From contig CAIVVM010000056.1 in the NCBI GenBank assembly GCA_903909375.1, positions 1 to 63,765 of the forward strand: 63,765 nt of DNA. Reading direction: 5' to 3'. The stretch comes from an uncultured Alphaproteobacteria bacterium. GTDB lineage: Bacteria; Pseudomonadota; Alphaproteobacteria; Caulobacterales; Caulobacteraceae. The position numbers were made by a program, and so were the translations under genes. Below the pieces are notes generated by a model, which made no database searches, had not been told where the DNA came from, and saw only the letters and a list, made by a program, of their open reading frames with translations. Each line of letters starts with the position of its first letter. Position 1 is the stretch's first letter. Positions 27,092 to 37,399 of the stretch are shown piece after piece.

Positions 27092-29407
27092 CTACGGCCC
27101 GCCCACGAACAACCGCTTCTGGAACCCTACGAAGGCCTCGCGAATCTGCCCCGGCCCGGCGCCCAGTTGCACCGTCGCGTCCGCCACCGCCCGGTACTTC
27201 AGCTCCAGCAGGCTCGCCAGCTTGTCCGCCCCCAGCTCCTCGACGCCCCGCGACACATATTGTCCCAGCACAAACTCCAGGAAACTCTGCAGCTTCTCGT
27301 CATAGGGCGACACCGCCACCGCCCGCCGCGCCTCGGCCCGCTCGGCCCGGGTGATCGGCGGCAACGCAAACGCGATGTAGGCCAGCACGTCGAACAGGTC
27401 GCTCTTCTCGGCATCGATCATCCGCGCGATCTCGCCCAGCGGCCCTGCGCCATAGCCGCGCTCCTCCAGCCCCTCCAGCAGCGCCTTGCGGGTCGCCGGA
27501 TCACCCCAGATCGCCCGCAGCTCCGCCTCGTCCCTGAACAATGCCGGCAGCTCGCCGAACAGCCGTGCCACGAACTCCGACGCCGACAGCGGTCGCCCGT
27601 CCGGGCTGTAGAACATCGTTGCGCTGATGTGCTGGATCGTGCGCTCCTTGCCGTCCGCCAGCCTGATCTTCAGCTTCTCGCGCGGCTCCGGCTCGCCCGG
27701 TGGCGGTGGATCGCCCGGCGGCTTCGGCAGCCCCGGTCCCGGCGCACGCGGCGGCTCGGGGTCCAGCGGGTCGCCGTCCCACTCCTCATCGTGGAAATGC
27801 CGATAGGCCTGCACGAAGTCATAGATCGTGAAATAGTCCTTCCCGTCATACAGGCGCGTGCCCCGCCCCACGATCTGCTTGAACTCGATCATCGAATTCA
27901 CCGGCCGCATCAGCACGATGTTGCGCACGTTGCGCGCGTCCACCCCGGTCGACAGCTTCTGCGACGTGGTCAGGATCGTCGGGATCGTCTTCTCGTTGTC
28001 CTGGAACGTGCGCAGCCACTGTTCGCCGCCCGCACCGTCCGCCGCCGTCACCCGCACGCAATAGTGCGGGTCGGTGCTGGCCGACATCTGGTTGATCAGG
28101 TCCCGCACGGCGGCGGCGTGATCCTGGGTAGCGCAGAACACGATGGTCTTCTGCCCCGGGTCGATCATCTCCAGGAAGGTCTTCACCCGATAGCGTTCGC
28201 GCTCGGCGATCTCGATGATCCGGTTGAAGTCAGCCTCGACGTACCGCCGCCCCTCCTCGGCCATGCCCTCGGCCACATGGTCGTCGGCGGTGAAAACATA
28301 CTCGTCCAGGGTCGTGGCGATCTGGCGCACCTTGAACGGGGTCAGGAACCCGTCGTTGATCCCCTCGCGCAGCGAGTAGCTGTAAACCGGCTCGCCGAAG
28401 TAGGCGTAGGTGTCGACATTGTCCCGCCGCTTGGGCGTCGCCGTCAGGCCCAGCTGCACCGCCGGGGCGAAGTGCTCCAGGATCGCGCGCCAGTTGCTCT
28501 CGTCCTTCGCCCCGCCGCGATGGCACTCGTCGATGATGATGAAGTCGAAGAAGTCGGGCGCATAGCCGTGGAAATTGGGCTGGGGCTCACCGTCAGGACC
28601 GGTCCCGCTCATGAAGGTCTGGAAGATCGTGAAGAACACCGAGCCGTTGGTCGGCACGCGCCCGGTCTTGCGCACCTTGTCCGGATCGATCCGCACCCGC
28701 GCATCGTCGGCGAACGGCGAAAACGCGTTATAGGCCTGGTCGGCCAGGATGTTGCGGTCGGCCAGGAACAGGATGCGCGGGCGGCGCTTCGGCTCCCGGC
28801 TCAGGTTCCACTTCGCGTGGAACAGCTTCCACGCCAGCTGGAACGCGATGAACGTCTTGCCGGTCCCGGTCGCCAGCGTCAGCAGGATGCGCTCCCGACC
28901 CGCCGCCACCGCCTCCAGCACCTTGTCGATGGCAATGTCCTGATAGTAGCGCGAGGTCCACGACCCGCCCTTGTCCTCCACCGGCACGGCGGCGAACCGG
29001 TCGCGCCAGGCGTTCTCCTGCGCATAGGTCAGCGCCCACAGCTCGTCCGGCGTCGGAAATCCGGCCACGTCGCCCTCGGCGCCGGTGTCCATGTCGGCCC
29101 GATAGACGCCGCGCCCGTTGGTCGAATAGGTGAAGCGGACCTTCAGCTTGGCCGCATAGGCCTTGGCCTGCGCCAGCCCCTCGGTGACGCCCGCGTCCCG
29201 CCGCTTGGCTTCGATCACCCCCAGCCGGTGGCCGCGATGGATCAGCACATAGTCGGCGATCTCGGCCCGCGCCCGCCGCCCCGCGCCCTCCAGTCGCCCG
29301 GCGGTGATCTGCACCTCGCGCGCGACCCGGCTGCCCTCGACCACGTTCCAGCCGGCCGCCGCCAGGGCGGGGTCAATCAGTTCGGCGCGGGTCTCGGATT
29401 CGTTCAT
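27092..29407 (-). CDS. hsdR: Type I restriction endonuclease subunit R
   Basis: The 771-residue motor and nuclease subunit is EcoAI-like. The N-terminal PD-(D/E)XK nuclease has Asp52 and E66-A-K68. The SF2 translocase has Walker A ATGTGKT (179-185), DECH, TATP, then QKLSTGVDARN and QIVGRGTR. A Pro-rich linker precedes the C-terminal domain that docks on the methylase. It cuts DNA at a distance from unmethylated sites. It is the last gene of the hsd operon, about 150 nt after brnA. Confidence 0.95.
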   Translation of the reverse strand: MNESETRAELIDPALAAAGWNVVEGSRVAREVQITAGRLEGAGRRARAEIADYVLIHRGHRLGVIEAKRRDAGVTEGLAQAKAYAAKLKVRFTYSTNGRGVYRADMDTGAEGDVAGFPTPDELWALTYAQENAWRDRFAAVPVEDKGGSWTSRYYQDIAIDKVLEAVAAGRERILLTLATGTGKTFIAFQLAWKLFHAKWNLSREPKRRPRILFLADRNILADQAYNAFSPFADDARVRIDPDKVRKTGRVPTNGSVFFTIFQTFMSGTGPDGEPQPNFHGYAPDFFDFIIIDECHRGGAKDESNWRAILEHFAPAVQLGLTATPKRRDNVDTYAYFGEPVYSYSLREGINDGFLTPFKVRQIATTLDEYVFTADDHVAEGMAEEGRRYVEADFNRIIEIAERERYRVKTFLEMIDPGQKTIVFCATQDHAAAVRDLINQMSASTDPHYCVRVTAADGAGGEQWLRTFQDNEKTIPTILTTSQKLSTGVDARNVRNIVLMRPVNSMIEFKQIVGRGTRLYDGKDYFTIYDFVQAYRHFHDEEWDGDPLDPEPPRAPGPGLPKPPGDPPPPGEPEPREKLKIRLADGKERTIQHISATMFYSPDGRPLSASEFVARLFGELPALFRDEAELRAIWGDPATRKALLEGLEERGYGAGPLGEIARMIDAEKSDLFDVLAYIAFALPPITRAERAEARRAVAVSPYDEKLQSFLEFVLGQYVSRGVEELGADKLASLLELKYRAVADATVQLGAGPGQIREAFVGFQKRLFVGGP

Positions 29408-29558
29408 TCAAGCCTTCGATCAAAACCCGATCAAAAAATCCAGGCGCCGAACCTTGCATCAATCGTTTGTATTCGAACACTTATCTGGACGGAAATGATT
29501 GGCGGGGGCTCCCAAAATCAAAACCCGATCAAATGTCTCGCGATCAATCACAAAACAC

Positions 29559-29759
29559 TCAGCGGCTGCCCTCGATCCGCGCGATATCCTTGCGCAACAG
29601 ATCATTGACCATTTCGCTCAGCGACGCCCCGCCCGCCCGGGCGCGTTCCAGGCAGTAGCCCAGCACATCGGGGTCCAGATGAACCGGCGGCGCCAGCTCC
29701 GCGCCTGGCCGATAGAAGCGGCCGCGCTGGGCGCCGCTGAAGTCGTATTCGTCCTTCAT
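29559..29759 (-). CDS. brnA: BrnA antitoxin
   Basis: The 66-residue protein starts KDEYDFSGAQRGRFYRPGA and has the HLDPDVLGYCLERAR...LSEMVNDLLRKD ribbon-helix-helix tail of BrnA antitoxins. It should neutralise BrnT and repress the module. It overlaps brnT by 4 bp. The gap to hsdR (29408-29558) shows no gene. Confidence 0.88.
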   Translation of the reverse strand: MKDEYDFSGAQRGRFYRPGAELAPPVHLDPDVLGYCLERARAGGASLSEMVNDLLRKDIARIEGSR

Positions 29760-30058
29760 GCTCCTGCCTCGTTTTCGTACTGGCGGATCTCTTTTCGGGT
29801 CGGCCGCCGGGCCGAGATGATCCGGATAAACACCCGCTCCGCGCTCAACTCTACATGGGTATGCACCACGAGCAAAAAAGCCTCGGTCGCGGAGCGTCCA
29901 AGGGTCACCCAGCGTTCTTCGCCGCCAGAGCCGGGGTCGTCCAGTCGCGACAGCGCCAAAGGGTCGGCGAACACGCTCATGGCGTCCTCGAACCGCACGC
30001 CGTGCTTCGTCCGGTTGGACTGCGCCTTCGCGGGGTCCCAGTCGAACTCGATCCGCAC
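29756..30058 (-). CDS. brnT: BrnT toxin (ribonuclease)
   Basis: The 100-residue protein has the BrnT opening IEFDWDPAKAQSNRTKHGVR followed by FEDAMSVFADP, and the late catalytic-region pattern RIISARRPTRKEIRQYE. BrnT is a RelE-fold RNase that blocks translation. The start is a GTG at 30058 with GGGAG 8 nt upstream; that ribosome site lies at the end of the 28-codon ORF before it. Confidence 0.9.
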   Translation of the reverse strand: MRIEFDWDPAKAQSNRTKHGVRFEDAMSVFADPLALSRLDDPGSGGEERWVTLGRSATEAFLLVVHTHVELSAERVFIRIISARRPTRKEIRQYENEAGA

Positions 30059-30061
30059 GGT

Positions 30062-30148
30062 TTAGGCTCCCGGGTTGATGAGCGGGGGTGGCCCGGCGGT
30101 GGCCAGGGCGTGGTCGATGCTTTCTGTAAGGATCTCGGGTTTGGTCAT
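30062..30148 (-). CDS. 28-residue ORF linking hsdS to brnT
   Basis: The ATG at 30148 overlaps the hsdS stop by 4 bp (ATGA). The frame encodes MTKPEILTESIDHALATAGP then PPLINPGA and ends in TAA at 30062, 3 nt before brnT. It could be a real small protein, a translational bridge that carries ribosomes to brnT, or a remnant. The length is too small for homology from sequence alone. Confidence 0.45.
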   Translation of the reverse strand: MTKPEILTESIDHALATAGPPPLINPGA

Positions 30149-31257
30149 GCGGCGATGGTGTCCGCCGAGGTGAGCTGGCCGGTGAAGGCTTTGTGGAGGA
30201 GAGTGCTACTCAGATCGGAAAGCTCAAGTTTCTTTTCAGCGTATATTTCAGTCAGTCTTTCGCAACTTGCGCCAATACGGTTGAGACGTTCGACAATTCG
30301 ATCTTGGGCAACGCGCGGAGGCCACACAACCCGAATTGGATGCACGTTGTTCCTATTCAAAGCCGGGTTGGCGGAGCCGGAATCCAAGGATTTCAGATCT
30401 AGCGATTGCAGGACGTAGAAAACAAACTTTTCGCAATTTCCTTTGAAATCCCGAACCCAAAGCGTCGTGTCGTGGGGCCAGTAGTCCTCTTCCACGAAGT
30501 ACGCCGTCCCCAGAGAACCCTTTCGTCCAATGACAACACCAGGTGCCCGGGCGACTGCCGTGTTATGGAAACTCTTGACACCACCGCTTGAGACAACCGG
30601 CACTTTCCCGGCTCGTTGCTCGCTCTTCGTGATGTCGACGCCTCGCTGAAGCGTTATCTGATCTCCGATTGAGCACTCAGTCCAGGATTCGCTGGCCACA
30701 TTCAGCTCCTGGCGAAGCGCGGCGCCGAGTAATTCCCGCGCACTCCCCGAGTTCTTCTCGGCGTTGGCGGTCGCCTTCGCGATCCCCTCGAACGCCTCGT
30801 CAAGAGTGGCGACGATCCGCTTCTGCTCATCGAGCGGGGGAATGAACAAGTCGCGCGCCTCCATGGCGCCCTTCGTCACATGCAGCATTGTAGCGCCAAC
30901 ACCGTGGGCGGCCTTTATCTTCTCCGTATCCCATTGTAGCCAGTAATAAAGCCACCTATCATGTATAATTGAGGCGTCAGGCTCCATTTTCCAAATATGA
31001 TAGTGAAAAATCGCCCGGCCTCCGCTCCAAATGCGCGGCCCAAACGACGCAGACCACGCATATAAGAGATCTCCGTCATCACAATATTTATCAACATCAA
31101 GCTTCAAATTCGAGTAATACCACTTGTCGCTCGTGAAAAAATTTCCCACTCGAATTACACGAGTTTCGCCTTTTGAAAGAAGCTCGTCTTTCTTGTAGGC
31201 TCTACCGTTGATAACCCGGCAGACTGCGCCAAGCTTTGCGAAAGTTCCCGCTCTCAC
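30145..31257 (-). CDS. hsdS: Type I restriction-modification specificity subunit
   Basis: The 370-residue protein has two target-recognition domains (about 1-135 and 190-310). Each is followed by a conserved helical spacer, IPPLDEQKRIVATLDEAFEG and RIVERLNRIGASCERL. TRD1 is visibly more AT-rich than the neighbours, as expected for domains exchanged by recombination. The start is a GTG overlapping the hsdM stop by 4 bp. The bipartite target sequence cannot be read from sequence. Confidence 0.92.
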   Translation of the reverse strand: MRAGTFAKLGAVCRVINGRAYKKDELLSKGETRVIRVGNFFTSDKWYYSNLKLDVDKYCDDGDLLYAWSASFGPRIWSGGRAIFHYHIWKMEPDASIIHDRWLYYWLQWDTEKIKAAHGVGATMLHVTKGAMEARDLFIPPLDEQKRIVATLDEAFEGIAKATANAEKNSGSARELLGAALRQELNVASESWTECSIGDQITLQRGVDITKSEQRAGKVPVVSSGGVKSFHNTAVARAPGVVIGRKGSLGTAYFVEEDYWPHDTTLWVRDFKGNCEKFVFYVLQSLDLKSLDSGSANPALNRNNVHPIRVVWPPRVAQDRIVERLNRIGASCERLTEIYAEKKLELSDLSSTLLHKAFTGQLTSADTIAA

Positions 31258-32699
31258 AGCATCCCCCGGATGCTCTGCAGTATCTCCGCGCTCTCCGCGT
31301 CTAACGCCATCATCTCCGCGATGATCTCCTCCGGCTCCCGATGCACCACCGCGTCATTCCGGTTCGGATTCTTCACCGACAGGTCGAAGGTCGCCGGATC
31401 GAGTCCGGCGGTCGGCACAGACCAGCTCTTGTCGCTGTCCGCCCGCGTGACCTGCAGCCGCACGAAATCCTCGAAGTCGGCATCGGTCAGGGCGGTGGTC
31501 TTGCCCAGGCTCCGTCCCGGATCGAGCTGGTAGACCCAGGTCTCCCGCGTCGGCGCGCCCTTCTCGAAGAACAGCACCACCGTCTTCACGCCCGCGCCTT
31601 GGAACGTGCCCGACGGGCAGTCCAGCACAGTATGCAGGTTGCAGCTGGTCAGCAGTTCCTTGCGCAGCGCGGTCGCGTCGCCGTTCGACAACACCGTGTT
31701 CTTGATCACCACCGCCGCGCGCCCGCCGGGCTTCAGCATCTTCATGAAGTGCTGCAGGAACAGATAGGCCGTCTCGCCCGTGCGGATCGGGAAGTTCTGC
31801 TGGATCTCCGGCCGCTCGGTCCCGCCGAACGGCGGATTGGCCAGGATCACGTCCACCTGGTCGCGCGGCTGGATGTCGCTCAGCGACCGGCCCAGCGAAT
31901 TGTCGTGCACGATGTTCGGCGTATCGATCCCGTGCAGGATCATGTTCATGATCGCGATGACGTAGGCGAGGCTCTTCTTCTCCACCCCCTTGAACGTGCG
32001 CTTCTGCAATGTCTCCAGGTCGGCGGTGCTCCTGGCGTCCTCCCGCATCAGCGCGAACGCCTCGCACAGGAACCCGGCCGAGCCGACCGCGCCGTCGTAG
32101 ACGGTCTCCCCGATCTTCGGCGCTGTCACCTTGATCATCGCCCGGATCAGCGGGCGGGGCGTGTAGTACTCGCCGCCGTTCCGGCCCGCATTGCCCATCC
32201 GCTTGATCTTGACCTCATAGAGGTCGCTCAGCTCGTGCTTGGCGTCCTGGCTGCCGAAGTTCAACTGGTCGGTCAGCTCCACCACGTCGCGCAGCGTGTA
32301 GCCGCTGTTGAACTTGTTTTTGATCTCGCTGAAGATTTCCCCGATCTTGTACTCGATCGTGTCGGGGCTGGCGGCCCGCTGCTTGAAGCCGCGCAGGTAC
32401 GGGAACAGTTCGTCGTTCACATACTCGATCAGGTCGTCGCCGGTCATGGCGGTGTCGCGGTCCAGCGACCCATCGGCCTTGCGCGGGGCCGCCCACGCCG
32501 ACCACCGGTGCCGGGCGCTGATGATGTGGGCGTAGGCCTGCCCCTCCAGCTCGGCCCGCACCGACCGCTCGCGCTCCAGGTCGTCCAGGTACTTCAGGAA
32601 CAGCACCCACGACGACTGCTCAGTGTAGTCCAGCTCGGTCGTGCACCCCGCCTCCTGGCGCAGCGCATCATCGATATTCTTGAAGACCTGCTCGAACAT
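31254..32699 (-). CDS. hsdM: Type I restriction-modification adenine methyltransferase
   Basis: The 481-residue N6-adenine methylase has an N-terminal helical domain, AdoMet motif I as YDGAVGSAGFL, and catalytic motif IV as ILANPPFGG. Motif I has Gly where many relatives have Pro, but the GSAGF loop is intact. It forms the M2S modification enzyme with HsdS and the R2M2S restriction enzyme with HsdR. It is the first gene of the operon; the promoter is probably within 32700-32840. Confidence 0.95.
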   Translation of the reverse strand: MFEQVFKNIDDALRQEAGCTTELDYTEQSSWVLFLKYLDDLERERSVRAELEGQAYAHIISARHRWSAWAAPRKADGSLDRDTAMTGDDLIEYVNDELFPYLRGFKQRAASPDTIEYKIGEIFSEIKNKFNSGYTLRDVVELTDQLNFGSQDAKHELSDLYEVKIKRMGNAGRNGGEYYTPRPLIRAMIKVTAPKIGETVYDGAVGSAGFLCEAFALMREDARSTADLETLQKRTFKGVEKKSLAYVIAIMNMILHGIDTPNIVHDNSLGRSLSDIQPRDQVDVILANPPFGGTERPEIQQNFPIRTGETAYLFLQHFMKMLKPGGRAAVVIKNTVLSNGDATALRKELLTSCNLHTVLDCPSGTFQGAGVKTVVLFFEKGAPTRETWVYQLDPGRSLGKTTALTDADFEDFVRLQVTRADSDKSWSVPTAGLDPATFDLSVKNPNRNDAVVHREPEEIIAEMMALDAESAEILQSIRGML

Positions 32700-32881
32700 A
32701 CGCCCCCGCCATACTCACGCGTCACAACCCTACAGCGTGTCGCGAGAAAATGAATGCCCATCCGACACCCCCGCCATCCCCCCTACCCCTCCGCCCCAAC
32801 CCCGGCTAACCTCCCCCCAACAACAAACCCCCCACCCCCATGTCCGGGGCGGGGGCTCGCGTACTGCTCGGGGGAGCGTCC

Positions 32882-34387
32882 ATGACTGCCAGCACCACCA
32901 CGCCCGGTTCGCCGGCGGCGACGGAGCGTCCGTTCTACAGCGAGAACTACAAGCGCCTGGTGCTGTTCCTGCTGGTAGTGGCCTACACGCTGAACTTCAT
33001 CGACCGGACGATCATTTCCACCATCGGCCAGGCCATCAAGGTGGACCTGAAGATCTCCGACACCCAGCTGGGCCTGCTGGGCGGGCTCTATTTCGCGCTC
33101 CTCTATACAATGCTGGGCATTCCGATCGCGCGGCTGGCCGAGCGGTTTTCGCGGGTCAACATCATCGCGGTGTCGATCGTGATCTGGTCGGGGTTTACGG
33201 CGCTGTGCGGCACGGCGTCGAACTTCGTGCATCTGGCGGCCTACCGGTTCGGCGTGGGCGTGGGCGAGGCGGGGCTGTCGCCGCCGGCGCATTCGCTGAT
33301 TTCGGACTATTTCGAGCCCAAGAAGCGGGCCTCGGCGCTGGCGGTCTATTCCTTCGGCATTCCGCTGGGCTCGATGTTCGGCGCGGTGATCGGCGGGTTC
33401 ATGCTGGATCACTTCACCTGGCGCACGGCCTTCATGCTAGTGGGGATCCCCGGCATCCTGATCGCCATCGCCCTGAAGCTGCTGATCAAGGAGCCGCCGC
33501 GGGGCCATTCCGAGCCGGGGGCGGAGACGGCGGAGGCGCGCGAGCGGCCGCCCTATTCGCTGGCGGCGGAGTTCAGGGAGATGGGGATCGTCATCGCCAC
33601 CCTGTTCGGCAAGTGGCCGGTGCTCAACATGGTGCTGGGGGTGACGCTGGTGTCGTTCGCCGGCTATGGCGGGGGCCAGTTTGCGCCGCCCTATTTCATC
33701 CGCACCTTTCACTTGAGCTATGGCGAGGTGGGCCTGATCACCGGCCTGGCCGGGGGCATTTCCAGCGGGATCGGCACCCTGCTGGGCGGGTGGCTGACCG
33801 ACAAGCTGGCCCGGTTCGGGCCGCGCTGGTACGCCCTGGTGCCGGCCATCGGCATCACGCTGGCCTTCCCGTTCATCGTGGCGGTCTATGTGGCGCCCAC
33901 CTGGCAGATGGCGGCGGCCTTCCTGCTGCTGCCGGGCCTGTTCTCCTATGTCTACCTGGGCCCCACGTTCGGGGTGATCCAGAACATGGTGCCCACCTAT
34001 CGGCGGGCGACGGCGACGGCGATCCTGTTCTTCTTCCTGAACCTGATCGCGCTGGGCGGCGGGCCGCCCTTTGCGGGCTGGGTGATCGACCACTTCGCCG
34101 CCTTCCACCTGGCCCATCCGGGTCAGCCGGGGTTCTGGGCGGCGGTGCAGAGCATGTTCACGGGCGAGGCGACCAGCTTCCAGACCGCCTGCCCCGGCGG
34201 CGTGGCGCCGGCCGGCGCCCCGGCCTCTGCCGCGGCGGCCTGCGACGGCTCGCTGGTGCTGGCCACGCGGCACGGCAGCATCCTGTCCTACGCCGTCAGC
34301 CTCTGGGGCGCCCTGCACTACTTCCTGGGCTCCTTCGGCCTGGCCAAGGCCCTGGCCAAGGCGCGGGCGGACCGCGGCGAGGCATAA
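32882..34387 (+). CDS. Spinster-type MFS transporter (paralogue 2)
   Basis: The 501-residue protein has about twelve transmembrane segments, with YTLNFIDRTIISTIGQAIK, RFGVGVGEAGLSPPAHSLI and DYFEPKKRASALAVYSFG, nearly the same signatures as the 19.9-kb gene. Between late helices it has an extra periplasmic-size loop containing two cysteines (TACPGG and AACDGS). I chose the ATG at 32882 because GGGGGAG lies just upstream. Substrate unknown. It is divergent from hsdM. Confidence 0.88.
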   Translation: MTASTTTPGSPAATERPFYSENYKRLVLFLLVVAYTLNFIDRTIISTIGQAIKVDLKISDTQLGLLGGLYFALLYTMLGIPIARLAERFSRVNIIAVSIVIWSGFTALCGTASNFVHLAAYRFGVGVGEAGLSPPAHSLISDYFEPKKRASALAVYSFGIPLGSMFGAVIGGFMLDHFTWRTAFMLVGIPGILIAIALKLLIKEPPRGHSEPGAETAEARERPPYSLAAEFREMGIVIATLFGKWPVLNMVLGVTLVSFAGYGGGQFAPPYFIRTFHLSYGEVGLITGLAGGISSGIGTLLGGWLTDKLARFGPRWYALVPAIGITLAFPFIVAVYVAPTWQMAAAFLLLPGLFSYVYLGPTFGVIQNMVPTYRRATATAILFFFLNLIALGGGPPFAGWVIDHFAAFHLAHPGQPGFWAAVQSMFTGEATSFQTACPGGVAPAGAPASAAAACDGSLVLATRHGSILSYAVSLWGALHYFLGSFGLAKALAKARADRGEA

Positions 34388-34438
34388 ACCGACGATAAAA
34401 TTTGACTTGGGCGGGGGTCCGGCTGGATACCCCGCCCC

Positions 34439-35751
<1,313 letters not shown>

Positions 35752-35755
<4 letters not shown>

Positions 35756-36090
35756 CCACCTTTGAGGACCTCCGCCGCCTGAGCCTGGCGCTCCCCGGCG
35801 CCTGGGAAACCGGGTACAGGGGCGAACCCTGGTTTCAGGTGGGCAAGAAGTCGTTCGCGCTACGCTGGAACGACCGGGTGGTCCTGAAGCTGGACAAAGC
35901 CCACCAGGAGCTCCTGTTCGAGATCCGTCCCGAGACCTTCCAGAAGTTTCCGGTCGGGACGAGCTACTGGAGCTATGTCGCGCTGGAAGACCTTGAACTC
36001 GAGGAACTCAGCGATCTCGTCTTTGAGGCCTGGTCATCCATCGTCCCGAAGAAAGTCAGCCGGACGGTTCCGAGGCCCGGTCTGCCTTAG
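35752..36090 (+). CDS. MmcQ/YjbR-family protein with probable ATA start
   Basis: The protein is about 112 residues with the MmcQ/YjbR (CyaY-like DNA-binding) fold, from ATFEDLRRLSLALPGAWE to DLVFEAWSSIVPKK. The frame opens at 35740 and has no ATG or TTG before the domain. A perfect AGGAGG (35739-35744) sits 7 nt before an ATA at 35752 that overlaps the purB stop. The first standard start, a GTG at 35839, would delete about 29 conserved residues and has no ribosome site. Function of the family is unclear. Confidence 0.7.
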
Positions 36091-36410
36091 CCTTCGGAAC
36101 GCACGCTTTCCCGGGCCTGAGCCAACAGCTCGGCCATCTTCATGCGGACTTCGCTCTCTGACACGGCGACGCCGGAGCCCTTCAGGTCCTCGAAGACCTT
36201 GCGGAACACGTCATCATCGCCCGGCAGTTCGAAGTCGGACTTCACCACGGCCTTGGCATATTCGTCGACATGCTGGCCTTCCAGGCCCATCAGACCGGCG
36301 GCCCACTGGCCCAGCGCGCGATTGCGACGGGCGTGGGCCTTGAAGTCCTGCTCCTGGTCCAGCGCGAACTTCTTTTCGAAGCCCTTTTCGCGTTCGTCAA
36401 AAGTCGTCAT
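36087..36410 (-). CDS. F1-ATPase inhibitor zeta subunit (DUF1476)
   Basis: The 107-residue helical protein starts TTFDEREKGFEKKFALDQE and has the typical ARRNRALGQWAAGLMGL. The family is alphaproteobacterial; in Paracoccus it is the zeta subunit that inhibits F1-ATPase hydrolysis through its N-terminus. I chose the ATG at 36410, at the family's usual N-terminus, with AAGGA upstream. It is convergent with the MmcQ gene (4-bp overlap) and divergent from purC. Confidence 0.92.
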   Translation of the reverse strand: MTTFDEREKGFEKKFALDQEQDFKAHARRNRALGQWAAGLMGLEGQHVDEYAKAVVKSDFELPGDDDVFRKVFEDLKGSGVAVSESEVRMKMAELLAQARESVRSEG

Positions 36411-36499
36411 CGGGTCCTTGGGGGTCAACGTCTCGAAGCGGCGTTCACATATCGTGCGCCGAAAGGCGCCGCAATCAAAAGCGGGAACTCGTTGGCAGT

Positions 36500-36528
36500 T
36501 TGCGCCAGCCGACGCCTTTCGCTAAAAT
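36500..36528 (+). promoter_or_regulatory. Promoter of the purC operon
   Basis: TTGCGC (36500-36505) and GCTAAAAT (36521-36528) with a 15-nt spacer resemble the Caulobacter housekeeping pattern (TTGAC, then GCTANAWC). The expected start near 36535 leaves a leader of about 108 nt before purC. Confidence 0.55.
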
Positions 36529-36565
36529 TAACCTGCCTGAATGGGGCGAGAGGCCGAGTCGGACC

Positions 36566-36596
36566 CGCGCGCGAGCACAGAGTCGCGCGCGTTTTT
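36566..36596 (+). terminator. Terminator hairpin in the purC leader (possible attenuator)
   Basis: A perfect 9-bp stem, CGCGCGCGA (36566-36574) with TCGCGCGCG (36583-36591), encloses an 8-nt loop and is followed by TTTTT at 36592-36596. It lies downstream of the likely promoter and 47 nt upstream of the purC start, so it must be bypassed or regulated unless it ends a short RNA. Confidence 0.7.
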
Positions 36597-36642
36597 GTTC
36601 CACCGACAGATGGTTAGTCCTCGCCATGGAGAAGGCCGCACG

Positions 36643-37398
36643 ATGACCCGCCGTAAGAAGATCTACGAGGGCAAGGCCAAGATCCTCTATGAGGGCCCTG
36701 AGCCAGGCACCTTGATCCAGTACTTCAAGGACGACACCACCGCCTTCGACGCGACAAAGAAAGCGGTGCTTGAGGGCAAGGGCGTCATCAACAACCGGAT
36801 CAGCGAATACATCATGACCCGGCTGACCGGGATCGGCGTCCAGAATCATTTCATCAAGCGGATGAACCTGCGCGAGCAGCTGATCAAGGAAGTCGAGATC
36901 ATCCCGCTGGAGGTGATCTGCCGGAATATCGCCGCCGGATCGCTGGCGACGCGCCTTGGCATTCCGGAAGGCCAGCCCCTGCCGCGGTCGATCATCGAAT
37001 TCTGTCTGAAGGACGACAAACTCCACGATCCGCTGGTCACCGAGGAACACATCACCGCGTTCAACTGGGCCTCGACCCAGGAGATCGACGATATGATGGC
37101 CATCACCCTGCGCATCAACGACTACCTGACCGGCCTTTTCGCCGGCGTCGGCATCACCCTGGTCGATTTCAAGGTCGAGTTCGGCCGCATCTACGAGAAC
37201 GATTTCCCGCGCACCATCCTGGCCGATGAGATCAGCCCTGACAGCTGCCGCCTCTGGGACAGCGTGACCAACGAAAAACTCGACAAGGACCGGTTCCGCC
37301 GCGACCTGGGGAATGTGATCGAGAGCTACACCGAAGTAGCGCGGCGCCTCGGCATCATGAAGGAAATGCCCACCGTGATTCAGGGAGGCCTCCACTAG
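36643..37398 (+). CDS. purC: SAICAR synthetase
   Basis: The 251-residue enzyme joins aspartate to CAIR using ATP. It has the N-terminal [32 protein letters not shown], and [15 protein letters not shown] with the GRIYENDF region near the C-terminus. I chose the ATG at 36643 because GAAGG lies upstream and the family begins here; the frame upstream is non-coding leader. purS follows after 1 nt. Confidence 0.96.
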   Translation: MTRRKKIYEGKAKILYEGPEPGTLIQYFKDDTTAFDATKKAVLEGKGVINNRISEYIMTRLTGIGVQNHFIKRMNLREQLIKEVEIIPLEVICRNIAAGSLATRLGIPEGQPLPRSIIEFCLKDDKLHDPLVTEEHITAFNWASTQEIDDMMAITLRINDYLTGLFAGVGITLVDFKVEFGRIYENDFPRTILADEISPDSCRLWDSVTNEKLDKDRFRRDLGNVIESYTEVARRLGIMKEMPTVIQGGLH

Positions 37399-37399
37399 G

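Noticed and set aside
27062..29608. 848-codon open frame antisense to hsdR
   Set aside because: It mirrors the third-position GC of hsdR, has no domain and is Arg/His/Gln-rich as expected for an antisense shadow. HsdR on the other strand has all family motifs.
36541..36642. N-terminal extension of purC
   Set aside because: This segment includes the terminator hairpin and lacks family similarity; the family N-terminus begins at the ATG at 36643.
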